NCBI RefSeq assembly: GCF_003967515.1
Contig: NZ_BIFQ01000001.1
Location: forward strand, 4,650,001 to 4,714,000
Source: Dictyobacter aurantiacus
Lineage (GTDB): Bacteria > Chloroflexota > Ktedonobacteria > Ktedonobacterales > Ktedonobacteraceae
Reading direction: 5' to 3'
Length of the DNA: 64,000 nt
Under the pieces are notes generated by a model. The model worked only from the letters and a program-made list of their open reading frames with translations. It was not told the DNA's origin and searched no databases. A program made the translations under genes and the position numbers. Positions 1-7,839 of this stretch are shown here, one piece after another. Numbering within the stretch: position 1 is the first letter of the stretch; each line of letters starts with the position of its first letter.

Positions 1-643
1 CCTCGGGAAAGCCTGCCTCGCAGATCAGCTCCCCGAGGCGCAGGGCCGTCAGCGGGGTCTGTTCGGCCGGTTTCAGGACCACGGTGTTGCCGCAGGCCAG
101 GGCGGGCGCCAGCTTCCAGGCCGCCATCTGCAGTGGGAAGTTCCAGGGGATGATCTGTCCCACCACGCCCAGCGGTTCGCGCAGGGTGTACGTAAACATA
201 TTGGGGACCGAGACCGGGATCGTTTCACCCTCGATCTTGGTAGCCCAGCCCGCGAAATAACGGAAGTGTTCGACGGTCAGTGGCACATCGGCCGCCCGCG
301 AATACTTGATGGGCTTGCCATTGTCCAGGGTCTCCAGCTCCGCCAGCTCCTCGGCGTTGCGTTCAATTAGATCAGCCAGCTTCAAAAGAAGATGCGCGCG
401 CCTGGCGGGCGTCATCCTGGGCCAGGCTCCCTGTTCAAAGGCTCGTCGCGCCGCCGCGACCGCCCTGTTGATATCTTCAGCCTCACCCTCGGCCACCCTG
501 GCCAGCACCTGCCCGGTGGAAGGATTGATCGTCTCAAATGTCTTGCCACTGGCCGCCTCAACCCACTGCCCCCCGATCAGCATCTTCATCGATTGCTGCT
601 GTAAAAATGTGGTCTGCCTTTTCTCTGTTGCGTGTTCGACCAT
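1..643 (-). CDS. Aldehyde dehydrogenase, N-terminal 214 residues (runs off the window)
   Basis: NAD(P)-dependent aldehyde dehydrogenase, cytoplasmic, oxidising an aldehyde to the acid. Visible are the N-terminal ALDH fold, the IIPWNFP motif with the oxyanion Asn at about residue 168, and ACGNTVVLKPAEQTP at 183-197 (cofactor-binding Lys). The catalytic Glu and Cys lie beyond the window edge. The ATG at 643 follows a strong GGAGGAG Shine-Dalgarno. It is divergent from the TetR gene and shares an operator type with paaA, which suggests an aromatic aldehyde (for example phenylacetaldehyde) as substrate. That substrate is inference; the family is certain. Confidence 0.93.
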   Translation of the reverse strand, partial: MVEHATEKRQTTFLQQQSMKMLIGGQWVEAASGKTFETINPSTGQVLARVAEGEAEDINRAVAAARRAFEQGAWPRMTPARRAHLLLKLADLIERNAEELAELETLDNGKPIKYSRAADVPLTVEHFRYFAGWATKIEGETIPVSVPNMFTYTLREPLGVVGQIIPWNFPLQMAAWKLAPALACGNTVVLKPAEQTPLTALRLGELICEAGFPE

Positions 644-664
644 GTCGCCAACTCCTCCTAACAT

Positions 665-710
665 TTTTACCACATGGTAGAAATATATCTAACGTCCTGT
701 TAAAAGTCAA
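665..710 (-). promoter_or_regulatory. Aldehyde dehydrogenase promoter with TetR-type operator
   Basis: On the minus strand, -35 TTGACT (705-710), a 17-bp spacer and -10 TATATT (682-687). Immediately downstream and touching the -10 lies the imperfect palindrome TTTTACC-ACAT-GGTAGAA (665-682). The paaA promoter at 2000-2045 has identical boxes, spacing and operator placement. Repression by the adjacent TetR protein is inferred from this. Confidence 0.8.
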
Positions 711-726
711 TGCCTGTCCCTGTGCA

Positions 727-745
727 ATCTACTCTATGGTAAAAT
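727..745 (+). promoter_or_regulatory. Degenerate operator over the tetR -10
   Basis: The half-site GGTAAAA (738-744) pairs with a poor left half (ATCTACT, 727-733) at the standard 4-bp gap and overlaps a candidate tetR -10, TAAAAT (740-745). Its centre is 62 bp from the operator at 665-682. The paaA promoter has two operators 63 bp apart. This suggests autoregulation and cooperative binding; no good -35 was seen. Confidence 0.5.
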
Positions 746-790
746 AGAGATACTCGACACCAGATAAAAAAACAACGGGAAGCATCACAT

Positions 791-1444
791 ATGAAACAGA
801 ATCAGCCCGATCCACCAATCGCCCAGCCAAAAACTCGTAGAAAAGACAGCGAGAACGAAAGTGGTAAACGAACACGCCTGACGCAGAAGGCTATCGTCGA
901 GACGGCGGCCGAACTCTTCGCCCAGCGCGGCTTCGGCGCCACCAGCTTGAATGACATCGCCGACGCCCTGGGCGTTACCAAGGTTGCCCTCTACTATCAT
1001 GTTAAAAACAAAGAAGAGATCCTGCGCCTCGTCTACCTGACCGTCCTCCATATCGCCGAAGAGCCCCTGCGTCGCATCGTCAAATCCGACCTCACGCCGC
1101 GCGAAAAGCTACAGCAGGCCATCGAACACCACATCGCCATCACCGCTAACTCCTCGCCGGCCGTCACCGTCTTCTATCGCGAGCAAGCTCACCTCACCGG
1201 ACCCTTCGCCCGTGAAATCGCCCTGCGCGAAAAAGACTACGAACGCTACTTCGAACAGATCATCAAAGAAGGCATCGCCGCCCACGCCTTCAAACCCGAC
1301 TTCGATCCCAAAATCGTCACCTTCGGCCTCTTAGGAATGTGCCATTGGCTTTCCCACTGGTACCAACCCTCCGGCCGCTACACCCCCCAGCAGGTCGCCA
1401 CCATGTTCATCGCCCTCACCGAAAACGGCCTCCTTACCCCATAA
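791..1444 (+). CDS. TetR-family transcriptional regulator (PaaR-like)
   Basis: 217-residue TetR regulator. After a basic, unstructured N-terminus the helix-turn-helix lies at about residues 32-80, with the typical AAELFAQRGFGATS and LGVTKVALYYHVKNKEEIL segments. The rest is the ligand-binding domain. It sits between the aldehyde dehydrogenase and paaABCD. TTTTACC-N4-GGTAAAA palindromes occur in both flanking promoters and, weakly, in its own. It is therefore probably a repressor of phenylacetate catabolism relieved by an acyl-CoA intermediate, as known for TetR-type PaaR proteins. DNA target and ligand are inference. Confidence 0.88.
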   Translation: MKQNQPDPPIAQPKTRRKDSENESGKRTRLTQKAIVETAAELFAQRGFGATSLNDIADALGVTKVALYYHVKNKEEILRLVYLTVLHIAEEPLRRIVKSDLTPREKLQQAIEHHIAITANSSPAVTVFYREQAHLTGPFAREIALREKDYERYFEQIIKEGIAAHAFKPDFDPKIVTFGLLGMCHWLSHWYQPSGRYTPQQVATMFIALTENGLLTP

Positions 1445-1570
1445 AAATCGGCCCGCAAGGGCCGAGTCCATGGGCATGTGTGTCCGTTCGTAGAGTGAAA
1501 TCGGCCCGCGAAGGCCAAATCCACGGGTGAGCGTTTTCGTGCGTGGAGAGAAATCGGCCGCAAGGGCCGA
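1444..1570. repeat. Three tandem ~53-bp repeats
   Basis: Three copies of a unit beginning AATCGGCC(C)GCAAGGGCCGA start near 1446, 1498 and 1551. Each start is itself a small hairpin (GGCC...GGCC). They directly follow the tetR stop codon. No coding function is seen. Confidence 0.8.
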
Positions 1571-1704
1571 ACCTACGTTGTATTCATTCTTTTTACATGA
1601 GAAATGTGGAAATGCACGGTGTGAGCGCCTCCCCCCATCTTTTATGTGAGAAACGTGGAGGTGCACCAGGGGCGTCACAAGGAACATTCTCCACCTTATT
1701 TTCC

Positions 1705-1768
1705 TTTTGAGGGGCGTGGGAATGCACCAGGGGCGCTAGCCCCTGGTGCATTCCCACGCCCCTCAAAA
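1705..1768. repeat. Palindrome with 30-bp arms
   Basis: Perfect inverted repeat 1705-1734 / 1739-1768 around the 4-nt loop GCTA, ending in A/T runs on both sides. It resembles the other long intergenic palindromes in the window and could terminate transcription in either direction. Confidence 0.85.
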
Positions 1769-1773
1769 ACTCT

Positions 1774-1910
1774 CCCGGTGCCGCCGTCAGGCGGCACCGC
1801 AACATGTGTAAAGCGGGGAGGTGCAGGAGGGGCGGCGAAGCCCCTCCTGTCGGGGTTTGGGGTGTCCCCAAAAGCTTCCTCTCCCCCCGGTGCCGCCGCC
1901 AGGCGGCACC
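1774..1910. repeat. Three short GC-rich hairpins
   Basis: CGGTGCCGCC/GGCGGCACCG (1776-1785/1790-1799), CAGGAGGGGC/GCCCCTCCTG (1824-1833/1840-1849) and GGTGCCGCC/GGCGGCACC (1889-1897/1902-1910). The middle one has relatives at 5121-5143, 29815-29840 and 39648-39668. Confidence 0.75.
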
Positions 1911-1940
1911 ACAAATCCAGGGTGCAATGCCCCCATTTTC

Positions 1941-2006
1941 AAGTCAATGCAGGGAGCGATGTTATTTTACCGATCGGTAAAATAACATCGCTCCCTGCAT
2001 TGACTT
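1941..2006. promoter_or_regulatory. 66-bp perfect palindrome centred on a TetR-type operator
   Basis: Bases 1941-1973 are exactly complementary to 1974-2006. The centre, TTTTACC-GATC-GGTAAAA (1965-1982), is a perfect version of the operator seen at 665-682 and 2028-2045. The right arm ends in the -35 of the paaA promoter and the left arm carries its mirror image. Confidence 0.85.
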
Positions 2007-2045
2007 TTACCGCATTCTCTTTTATATTTTTACCATACGGTAAAA
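2000..2045 (+). promoter_or_regulatory. paaABCD promoter with operator over the start site
   Basis: -35 TTGACT (2000-2005), 17-bp spacer, -10 TATATT (2023-2028), then the perfect operator TTTTACC-ATAC-GGTAAAA (2028-2045). The geometry matches the promoter at 665-710. The two operators here are centred 63 bp apart. Confidence 0.85.
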
Positions 2046-2129
2046 ATTATGTTTGAAATATTCCATATAAACACACCATACCAATATGGCTCTGTTGATA
2101 GAGGGAGCCGGAGAAGAGAGGTTGTGAAC

Positions 2130-3062
2130 ATGACTCAGGAACAAGAAGACGCACGGGTAGCAGAATTTCGCGCCTACCTCGCGGCAGGGGGCAAAGTTGA
2201 AGCGACCGACTGGATGCCGGACGGCTATCGGCAGTCGTTGATCCGCTTCATCGAGATGCACGCCAATTCTGAACTGATGGGTGCCCTTCCTGAGCGTGAT
2301 TGGATTATGCGCGCTCCCACTATTCATCGCAAGTTGGCGCTGACCGCGAAGATTCAGGACGAAGTGGGACATGCCGAACTGCTGTATCGCCTGGTCGAGG
2401 ATCTGGGCAAGCCGCGTAGCGCCTGCCTGGACGATCTGATCGCGGGCAAGGGCAAGTTCCACAATACCTTCCACTACACCACGAAATCGTGGGCCGATGT
2501 GGGTATCATCGCCTGGCTGGTGGACGCGGCCGCCATCGTTTCGCAGCACGCGCTGCGCGATAGCAGCTACGCGCCCTACGCGCGCACGATGCAGAAGATC
2601 TGCTGGGAAGAATCCTTCCATATGATGCATGGCCGCGACATGGTGATCACCATGATGAACGGGACCGACGGCCAGCGTGCGATGGCCCAGGAGGCCCTTG
2701 ATCGCTGGTGGCCGGCCCTGATGGTCTTCCACGGACCCAATACCCCGGCCGAAAAAGATAAAGACCTGCAGTGGCGCATCAAAGCCAAGACCAACGAGGA
2801 ACTGCGCCAGGAGTTCTTAAACGTCCAGGTGCCGCGCCTGCGCGAGGTGGGCCTGGTCATTCCAGATCCCGAGCTGCGCTACGACCCTGAGCAGGGGCGC
2901 TGGCTCTATAGCGAGCCCCGCTGGGACGATCTGCGCGCCATCGCCCGCAACCAGGGACCGGCCTCGGCCGAGCGCATCGGCTTCCGCCGCCTCTCCTACG
3001 AGGAGAGCCAGTGGGTGCGCGACGCGATGCAGCGCCAGCAGGCTGCAGCCAGTATCGCTTAA
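2130..3062 (+). CDS. paaA: Phenylacetyl-CoA 1,2-epoxidase catalytic subunit PaaA
   Basis: Catalytic diiron subunit of the multicomponent phenylacetyl-CoA monooxygenase, which epoxidises the ring of phenylacetyl-CoA. It has 310 residues, close to E. coli PaaA. Ferritin-like diiron ligands are visible: Glu48 (NSELMG), Glu78/His81 (DEVGH) and the EESFH block at 160-164. The ATG at 2130 is chosen because AGAGAGG precedes it; an in-frame ATG at 2049 lies at the edge of the operator and would be too close to the transcription start. First gene of paaABCD. No paaE reductase gene is in the window. Confidence 0.95.
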   Translation: MTQEQEDARVAEFRAYLAAGGKVEATDWMPDGYRQSLIRFIEMHANSELMGALPERDWIMRAPTIHRKLALTAKIQDEVGHAELLYRLVEDLGKPRSACLDDLIAGKGKFHNTFHYTTKSWADVGIIAWLVDAAAIVSQHALRDSSYAPYARTMQKICWEESFHMMHGRDMVITMMNGTDGQRAMAQEALDRWWPALMVFHGPNTPAEKDKDLQWRIKAKTNEELRQEFLNVQVPRLREVGLVIPDPELRYDPEQGRWLYSEPRWDDLRAIARNQGPASAERIGFRRLSYEESQWVRDAMQRQQAAASIA

Positions 3063-3085
3063 TATGTGACAGAGGTGGAATTCCA

Positions 3086-3673
3086 ATGACGGATAACACA
3101 GCCCATGCTTCACTCTCTGCGCTGACCAATGCGGTCGATGAGGGCGAGGTTTTTGAGATCTTCCAGCAGGCGCCGCGCGAGCAGATCCCTCGTCATGGCG
3201 GCAACCTGCGGGCCGCCGATAGTGAGCTGGCCATCCACTATGCCAGGGAGTTTTATGGTCGCAGGCAGGAGAGTCAGAAAATCTGGATCATTCCGCGTGC
3301 CAGTCTGCTTGAGATCTGTTATGATCCAGCAGCCCCCATCGATCCGCAGCCGGCCGCGATCAGCGCGCAGGCCGGGTTATTTGTCGTATTCGCGCAGAAT
3401 CAGGTGGGGAAGCCGCTGCTCTGGCTGCAGAACCTGACCGCCGGCAGCGAGCAGGATGCGCGCGCGCAGGCACTGGCCCTGCTCCAGGACAATGCGGGCG
3501 CCTATCTGCGCCTCTGGCTCTGTCCTCTTAGTGCCATTACGGTGCTGGACAATCCTGATCTGTTGCAGCCCCCGCTCGATCGCTCGTATCGACGGCTGGA
3601 TGGCTATGATATTCGTGAAAAACTACACCTTGCCCGCCAGCGTGTCAGGGCGCAAGAAGAGAGGCAGCACTGA
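3086..3673 (+). CDS. paaB: PaaB with an apparent internal duplication
   Basis: Structural subunit of the phenylacetyl-CoA epoxidase, needed for a stable PaaA-PaaC complex. E. coli PaaB has about 95 residues; this one has 195. Residues 21-74 carry the usual PaaB core (EVFEIFQQAP, RHGGNLRAAD, IWIIP). Residues 97-151 repeat the same pattern weakly (FVVFAQNQ, P-LLWLQNLTAG, LRLWLCPLSAI). The conserved Y-R-x4-Y-x-I tail occurs once, near 168-176. The start follows AGAGGTGGA. The stop codon overlaps the paaC start (TGATG). Confidence 0.9.
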   Translation: MTDNTAHASLSALTNAVDEGEVFEIFQQAPREQIPRHGGNLRAADSELAIHYAREFYGRRQESQKIWIIPRASLLEICYDPAAPIDPQPAAISAQAGLFVVFAQNQVGKPLLWLQNLTAGSEQDARAQALALLQDNAGAYLRLWLCPLSAITVLDNPDLLQPPLDRSYRRLDGYDIREKLHLARQRVRAQEERQH

Positions 3674-4503
3674 TGGAATTTAGCGATGCATCAATGGTCC
3701 CGCCCGATCTACAGCAGCCACTGAGTAATTTCTTGCTGTCCCTGGCGGACGACGAATTTATCCTGGGTTACTGGGACTCCGAGTGGACCGGTGTGGCTCC
3801 TACGCTTGAGGAGGATGTGGCCTGTAGCTCGATCGCGCAGGATGAGATTGGCCACGCCCGGCTGCTCTACCAGGAGGTGGCGGCTCTGACCGGCTCGACC
3901 CCTGATCAGGTGGCTTATGATCGTACGCTTAGCGAGTATCGGCAGGTGCAACTGGTGGAGCGTCGCCGTGGCAACTGGGCCTTTACCTGTGCCCGGCGCT
4001 ACCTCTATGAGACCGCCGACCAGGTGCGTCTGGCCAGCCTGACTACCTCGACCTATCGACCACTGGTCGAGGCCATCGGCAAGATTGAGCGCGAAGAGGT
4101 CTATCACCAGATGCACAGCACCGCCTGGCTCAATCGCCTGGCGAATGGAACCCCCACCGCCTATCAACTGTTGACCGAGGCTCTGCGGCAACTCTGGCCG
4201 GACGCGCTGGGTATCTTTGAACCGTTTGAGAACGAGGATGTCCTGTTGCGGGCCGGTATCCTGCCCGTTCCCTCCGCCGTCCTGGAGCAACGCTGGCTCG
4301 GCGACATCGTACCGGTATTTGAGCGCCTGCGGCTTCCACTGCCGATCAAAAAGGAGTCTCCGGCTGTGGACTCACCCGCTCTCTATATTCCCACTATTGT
4401 CGCGCGAACAGGTGGCCGACGGGGACAGCATAGTGCCGATTTTACCGATCTGTGGAACCAGATGACGATGGTTTCGCGCATGGAGCCCGGTGCGAGCTGG
4501 TAG
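3673..4503 (+). CDS. paaC: Phenylacetyl-CoA epoxidase subunit PaaC
   Basis: Structural ferritin-like partner of PaaA in the epoxidase complex. It has 276 residues against about 250 in E. coli. The four-helix fold shows in LADDEFILGYWDSEW near residue 25, DEIGHARLLYQE near 57-68 and IEREEVYHQMH near 140. It overlaps paaB by one base and is followed by paaD after 25 bp, so translation is probably coupled. Cytoplasmic. Confidence 0.93.
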   Translation: MEFSDASMVPPDLQQPLSNFLLSLADDEFILGYWDSEWTGVAPTLEEDVACSSIAQDEIGHARLLYQEVAALTGSTPDQVAYDRTLSEYRQVQLVERRRGNWAFTCARRYLYETADQVRLASLTTSTYRPLVEAIGKIEREEVYHQMHSTAWLNRLANGTPTAYQLLTEALRQLWPDALGIFEPFENEDVLLRAGILPVPSAVLEQRWLGDIVPVFERLRLPLPIKKESPAVDSPALYIPTIVARTGGRRGQHSADFTDLWNQMTMVSRMEPGASW

Positions 4504-4528
4504 CGCTTTGGGAAGGATTGAAGGACAC

Positions 4529-5050
4529 ATGTCTGAGACAAGAACGCGTACAAATGATGGTTCCCTGGATGAGCAACTGGTGTGGGAGGCCTTGCAGACG
4601 GTGCCAGATCCCGAACTGCCCGCCATCTCGGTAGTCGATATGGGCATTATCCGGCGCATCGATATCGATGAGGCTAGCTCATCGATCCGCGTCGTGATTA
4701 CGCCCACTTTCTCCGGCTGTCCCGCTTTAAGCCAGATCCAGACCTCGATCGCTGAAAAGTTGCGTTCCCTGGCAAAAGATGTTGAGGTCGCGGTGACCAT
4801 GCAGCAGCCCTGGACCAGCGATATGCTGAGCGCATCGGCTCGCCAGAAGCTGAGCAAGGTAGGCATCGCTCCTCCTCCGCACGTCGGACGCGGCCCCCTG
4901 CTGCCCATGCTGACGCAGCACCCCCTGACCTGTCCCCACTGTGGCTCTCAGCAGACCATGCTGGAGAATCCCTTTGGTCCCACCCCCTGTCGCGCCATCG
5001 CCTACTGCCAGCACTGCCACCAGCCCTTTGAGCAATTTAAACCGATCTAG
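4529..5050 (+). CDS. paaD: Phenylacetate catabolism iron-sulfur assembly protein PaaD
   Basis: 173-residue PaaD: an N-terminal MIP18/DUF59 domain (about 10-95, PDPELPAISVVDMGI) and a C-terminal cysteine-rich segment (CPHCGS and CQHC near 135-165), as in E. coli PaaD. PaaD is thought to help mature the iron-sulfur or diiron centres of the epoxidase system. The start follows AAGGA. An in-frame start at 4490 would overlap paaC by 14 bp and is less likely. Last gene of the operon before a repeat block. Confidence 0.93.
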   Translation: MSETRTRTNDGSLDEQLVWEALQTVPDPELPAISVVDMGIIRRIDIDEASSSIRVVITPTFSGCPALSQIQTSIAEKLRSLAKDVEVAVTMQQPWTSDMLSASARQKLSKVGIAPPPHVGRGPLLPMLTQHPLTCPHCGSQQTMLENPFGPTPCRAIAYCQHCHQPFEQFKPI

Positions 5051-5072
5051 AGCCCCATAGGGGCACCCGTAA

Positions 5073-5260
5073 GGGGTGCAGGGCGAGAGCATGCTCCTAG
5101 CATGCTCGCCCGCACCCCGGCAGGAGGGCTAGCCGCCCTCCTGCACCTCCCGCCTTGAGAGCGCAGAGAGGCCGCTTTCTGCTTAAGTTGGTGCGTGAGG
5201 GCGCATTCGCGTCCCCACGCACCAATACAAAAACTAGCGCGGCCGCGTAGCGGACGCGCG
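5073..5260. repeat. Palindromic repeat block between paaD and cydB
   Basis: Contains an arm pair GGGTGC...GCACCC around inverted AGCATGCT units (5073-5118), the hairpin CAGGAGGGC/GCCCTCCTG (5121-5143) and the hairpin TTGGTGCGTG/CACGCACCAA (5188-5225). It ends in the GCGGCCGCGTAGCGGACGCG box (about 5240-5259), which recurs throughout the window. The end of cydB reads into this box. Confidence 0.8.
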
Positions 5261-6340
5261 ACTCTGCCCCAGCTTATGCTGGGCATAATCCCCATAGCCC
5301 CCTCCTATCGTGGTACCTGTAGGCACCTTGCCCCAGAAGAGGCGATAGGTAAAGATGAAGTAGATGCTGGCCAGCACGATGCCGATAATCCACCAGACCA
5401 GGCCGACGGTCTGGCCGTACGCCGAAGCGGCCGCGTTATGAATCGTCAGGCTGTTGGCCCGCGTGGTGGCGGGTAGCATATAGGGATACAGGCTGGCGGC
5501 TGTGCTGGCGAGCATCCCGATAATGAAGGCGCAGGAAGAGAAAAAGGCCAGTCGATCACGCCCTTTAAACAGTCCCAATCCAATGCCTGCCCAGCCGATC
5601 AGCGCGATAAGCGGGAAGATCACGATCCAGTAGCGTCCCCCAAAGTTCTCACTGATCAAAGGCTGAACGATAATTGTGACTACCGTGACTACGATGGCCA
5701 TTATGATGCTGATAAGCCATGTGGCCTTCGCGATCCGGCGCGCCCGCTGCTGCAGCATGCTCTCCGTTTTGACGGCGATGAAGGTGGCTCCATGGGTGGT
5801 CAGGACCACCAGCGCGAACAGGCCGATCAGAACCGTGTACCAGTCCAGGATGCCGGTAACGGCGCTAAAGGGATTAAAGTCGGTCCATAGCGCCTCAAAG
5901 AACACGCCATGGGCGTCCATCGGCACCCCGCGAATGACATTCCCCATGGCCGCGCCAAAGAAGATGGCCAGCAATGCGCTCCCGATAAAGAATCCTCCAT
6001 CCCAGAAGGCGATCCAGACAGGATTTGAGATGTGCGAGCGCAGCTCGATCGCGACGCCACGAACGATCAGGAGCCAGAGCACAATGATTAATGGCAGGTA
6101 GAAACCGCTAAAGCTGGAAGCATACAGGATGGGAAACGAAAAGAAAAGCGTACCGCCCGCGGCGATCAGCCAGACTTCATTGCCGTCCCAGACGGGTCCG
6201 ATCGCGCGTAGCACCTGTTCCCGTTCAGATTCAGTGCGTGCCGCGAATAGATGAATCACGCCCGCGCCCAGGTCGAAGCCGTCCAGCAGGATATACATTG
6301 TGAGCATAAATGCAATCAGGATAAACCAGAGTGTCTGCAT
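5234..6340 (-). CDS. cydB: Cytochrome bd ubiquinol oxidase subunit II
   Basis: Membrane subunit II of the high-affinity bd quinol oxidase; it forms a heterodimer with CydA. It has 368 residues with about nine hydrophobic segments and the CydB signatures DGFDLGAG (20-27) and GPVWDGNEVWL near 48-58. The start follows GAGGAG, 22 bp downstream of cydA. The last residues (about SRASATRPR) are encoded by the dispersed GCGGCCGC...GGACGCG repeat box, so the native C-terminus may have been replaced by repeat DNA. Last gene of cydDCAB. Confidence 0.95.
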   Translation of the reverse strand: MQTLWFILIAFMLTMYILLDGFDLGAGVIHLFAARTESEREQVLRAIGPVWDGNEVWLIAAGGTLFFSFPILYASSFSGFYLPLIIVLWLLIVRGVAIELRSHISNPVWIAFWDGGFFIGSALLAIFFGAAMGNVIRGVPMDAHGVFFEALWTDFNPFSAVTGILDWYTVLIGLFALVVLTTHGATFIAVKTESMLQQRARRIAKATWLISIIMAIVVTVVTIIVQPLISENFGGRYWIVIFPLIALIGWAGIGLGLFKGRDRLAFFSSCAFIIGMLASTAASLYPYMLPATTRANSLTIHNAAASAYGQTVGLVWWIIGIVLASIYFIFTYRLFWGKVPTGTTIGGGYGDYAQHKLGQSRASATRPR

Positions 6341-6362
6341 AATCTATTTCTCTCCTCGCCAC

Positions 6363-7754
6363 TTAAGCTTTGTTGATCAATCCCTGGGGTTGAGGCGTGT
6401 CGGATGGCTCATCACCTTCGTCAACCAGCGCTACATGTCCTGGTCCGCGTCCAGTCTCATAGACCACCAGCACCACGTAGAGAATACCCAGCAGCAGGTA
6501 GATGCCGGCGAATCCCAGCAGGGTGAACAGGATATTGCCGTCGCCAACCTGCGGCGATGAGCCCTGAGCTGTATGTAAGAGACCGTAGACGATCCAGGGT
6601 TGACGGCCGAGCTCGGTCGTAAACCAGCCCGCTATATTGGCGATAAATGGAAATGGTAGGGCCAGAAAGAGAATCCAGTGCATCCAGCGTGCGCGAAACA
6701 ACATTTTTCGCCAGAGCAGCAGCACAGCCAGCGCCATAATCGCGATAAAGATCGTGCCCAGGCCGACCATGATATGGTAGCTATAGTAGAGCAGAGCCAC
6801 AGAATCGGGGCGTTGATCGGCAGGAAAGGTATTGAGCCCGCGCACCTGAGCCGTCCAGTGGCGATACGTAAGCACACTCAATGCGTTGGGTACCACAAGT
6901 GGATTATCCAATGTCCCTCTGCCCGCGTCTGGCTGTCCGATGATGACGATGCCGGCACCATTCTCGGTCTGGAACAGGCCCTCCATCGCCGCCAGTTTCG
7001 CGGGCTGGTTGCTCGTTACCTGCCTACCCTCAGCATCACCGGTGGGGAAGATTTGAACCGCGGTCGCGATCAGTCCAACGATGACGCCGACAGTGACAAA
7101 GATGCGCGCATACTCTTCATGCTTTTTGATCAGCAAGTAATACGCGCCTACACCGGCCATCGCGAATGCCCCGGTGACTACCGCTGCGCTCATCGTATGC
7201 GAATATTGCGCGATAATCCAGGGATTGAACAGGACAGCCCAGTAGTTCGAGATCGTCAGGCGATTGCCTGTGATGGTATAGCCGACTGGATGCTGCATCC
7301 AGGCGTTGGAGGCAATAATAAAGGCACCCGATGCCCAGGTGCCCAGCCAGACCATGAAGGCTGAGAACCAGTGCATTTTCTGGCCGAAAGCCTGTTCTCC
7401 AAACAGGAAGATACCCAGAAAGGCCGATTCGATAAAGAAGGCGAAGGCGCCCTCCATCGCCAGCGTTTGCCCGATGATATCTCCTGCGTACATCGAGAAG
7501 CGCGACCAGTTTGTGCCGAACTGGAACTCCATGGGGATACCAGTCACCACACCCATAATAAAGGTGATGGCGAAGATACGGGCCCAGAAACGTGCACTGA
7601 TGTTCAGTCGCTCATCCTTGCGCCACAGATAGAGCGTTTTGAGAACGAGCATGAGCAGTGCCAGGCCCATGGTCAATTGTGGAAAGAGATAGTGGAAGCC
7701 TATGGTAAAGGCGAATTGGGCTCGCGATAGATACGTTGCCAGTACGTCGTTCAT
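6363..7754 (-). CDS. cydA: Cytochrome bd ubiquinol oxidase subunit I
   Basis: Haem-binding subunit I, which oxidises quinol and reduces oxygen to water. It has 463 residues (E. coli 522), the short-Q-loop type. Axial ligands are recognisable: His21, His186 (YSHTMSAAV) and Met329 (YHIMVG). Q-loop residues GDAEGRQV (239-246) with Lys253 and Glu258, and Glu101/Glu109 of the proton path, are also present. The ATG at 7754 has GGAG 10 nt upstream; a TTG at 7763 would be only about 2 nt from it. Expressed with cydB, probably under low oxygen. Confidence 0.95.
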   Translation of the reverse strand: MNDVLATYLSRAQFAFTIGFHYLFPQLTMGLALLMLVLKTLYLWRKDERLNISARFWARIFAITFIMGVVTGIPMEFQFGTNWSRFSMYAGDIIGQTLAMEGAFAFFIESAFLGIFLFGEQAFGQKMHWFSAFMVWLGTWASGAFIIASNAWMQHPVGYTITGNRLTISNYWAVLFNPWIIAQYSHTMSAAVVTGAFAMAGVGAYYLLIKKHEEYARIFVTVGVIVGLIATAVQIFPTGDAEGRQVTSNQPAKLAAMEGLFQTENGAGIVIIGQPDAGRGTLDNPLVVPNALSVLTYRHWTAQVRGLNTFPADQRPDSVALLYYSYHIMVGLGTIFIAIMALAVLLLWRKMLFRARWMHWILFLALPFPFIANIAGWFTTELGRQPWIVYGLLHTAQGSSPQVGDGNILFTLLGFAGIYLLLGILYVVLVVYETGRGPGHVALVDEGDEPSDTPQPQGLINKA

Positions 7755-7839
7755 AGAAAACAAACTCCAGTGGGATAGATTGACTACCCCGATAGTAAAG
7801 ATGCGGGCATATTGCTCACAAGCAACATTGCCAGTAACG

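Noticed and set aside
1444..1570. CRISPR-like repeats after tetR
   Set aside because: Only three units, with internally similar spacers and hairpin character.
2049..2129. Upstream ATG of paaA
   Set aside because: It would lie at the edge of the operator, within about 20 nt of the -10 box and without a ribosome-binding site; the ATG at 2130 has one.
7790..7830. Oxygen-regulator (FNR/Rex-like) site before cydA, TTGCTCACAAGCAA
   Set aside because: It is a short palindrome with poor match to known FNR or Rex sites, and cydA is most likely read from the cydD promoter.
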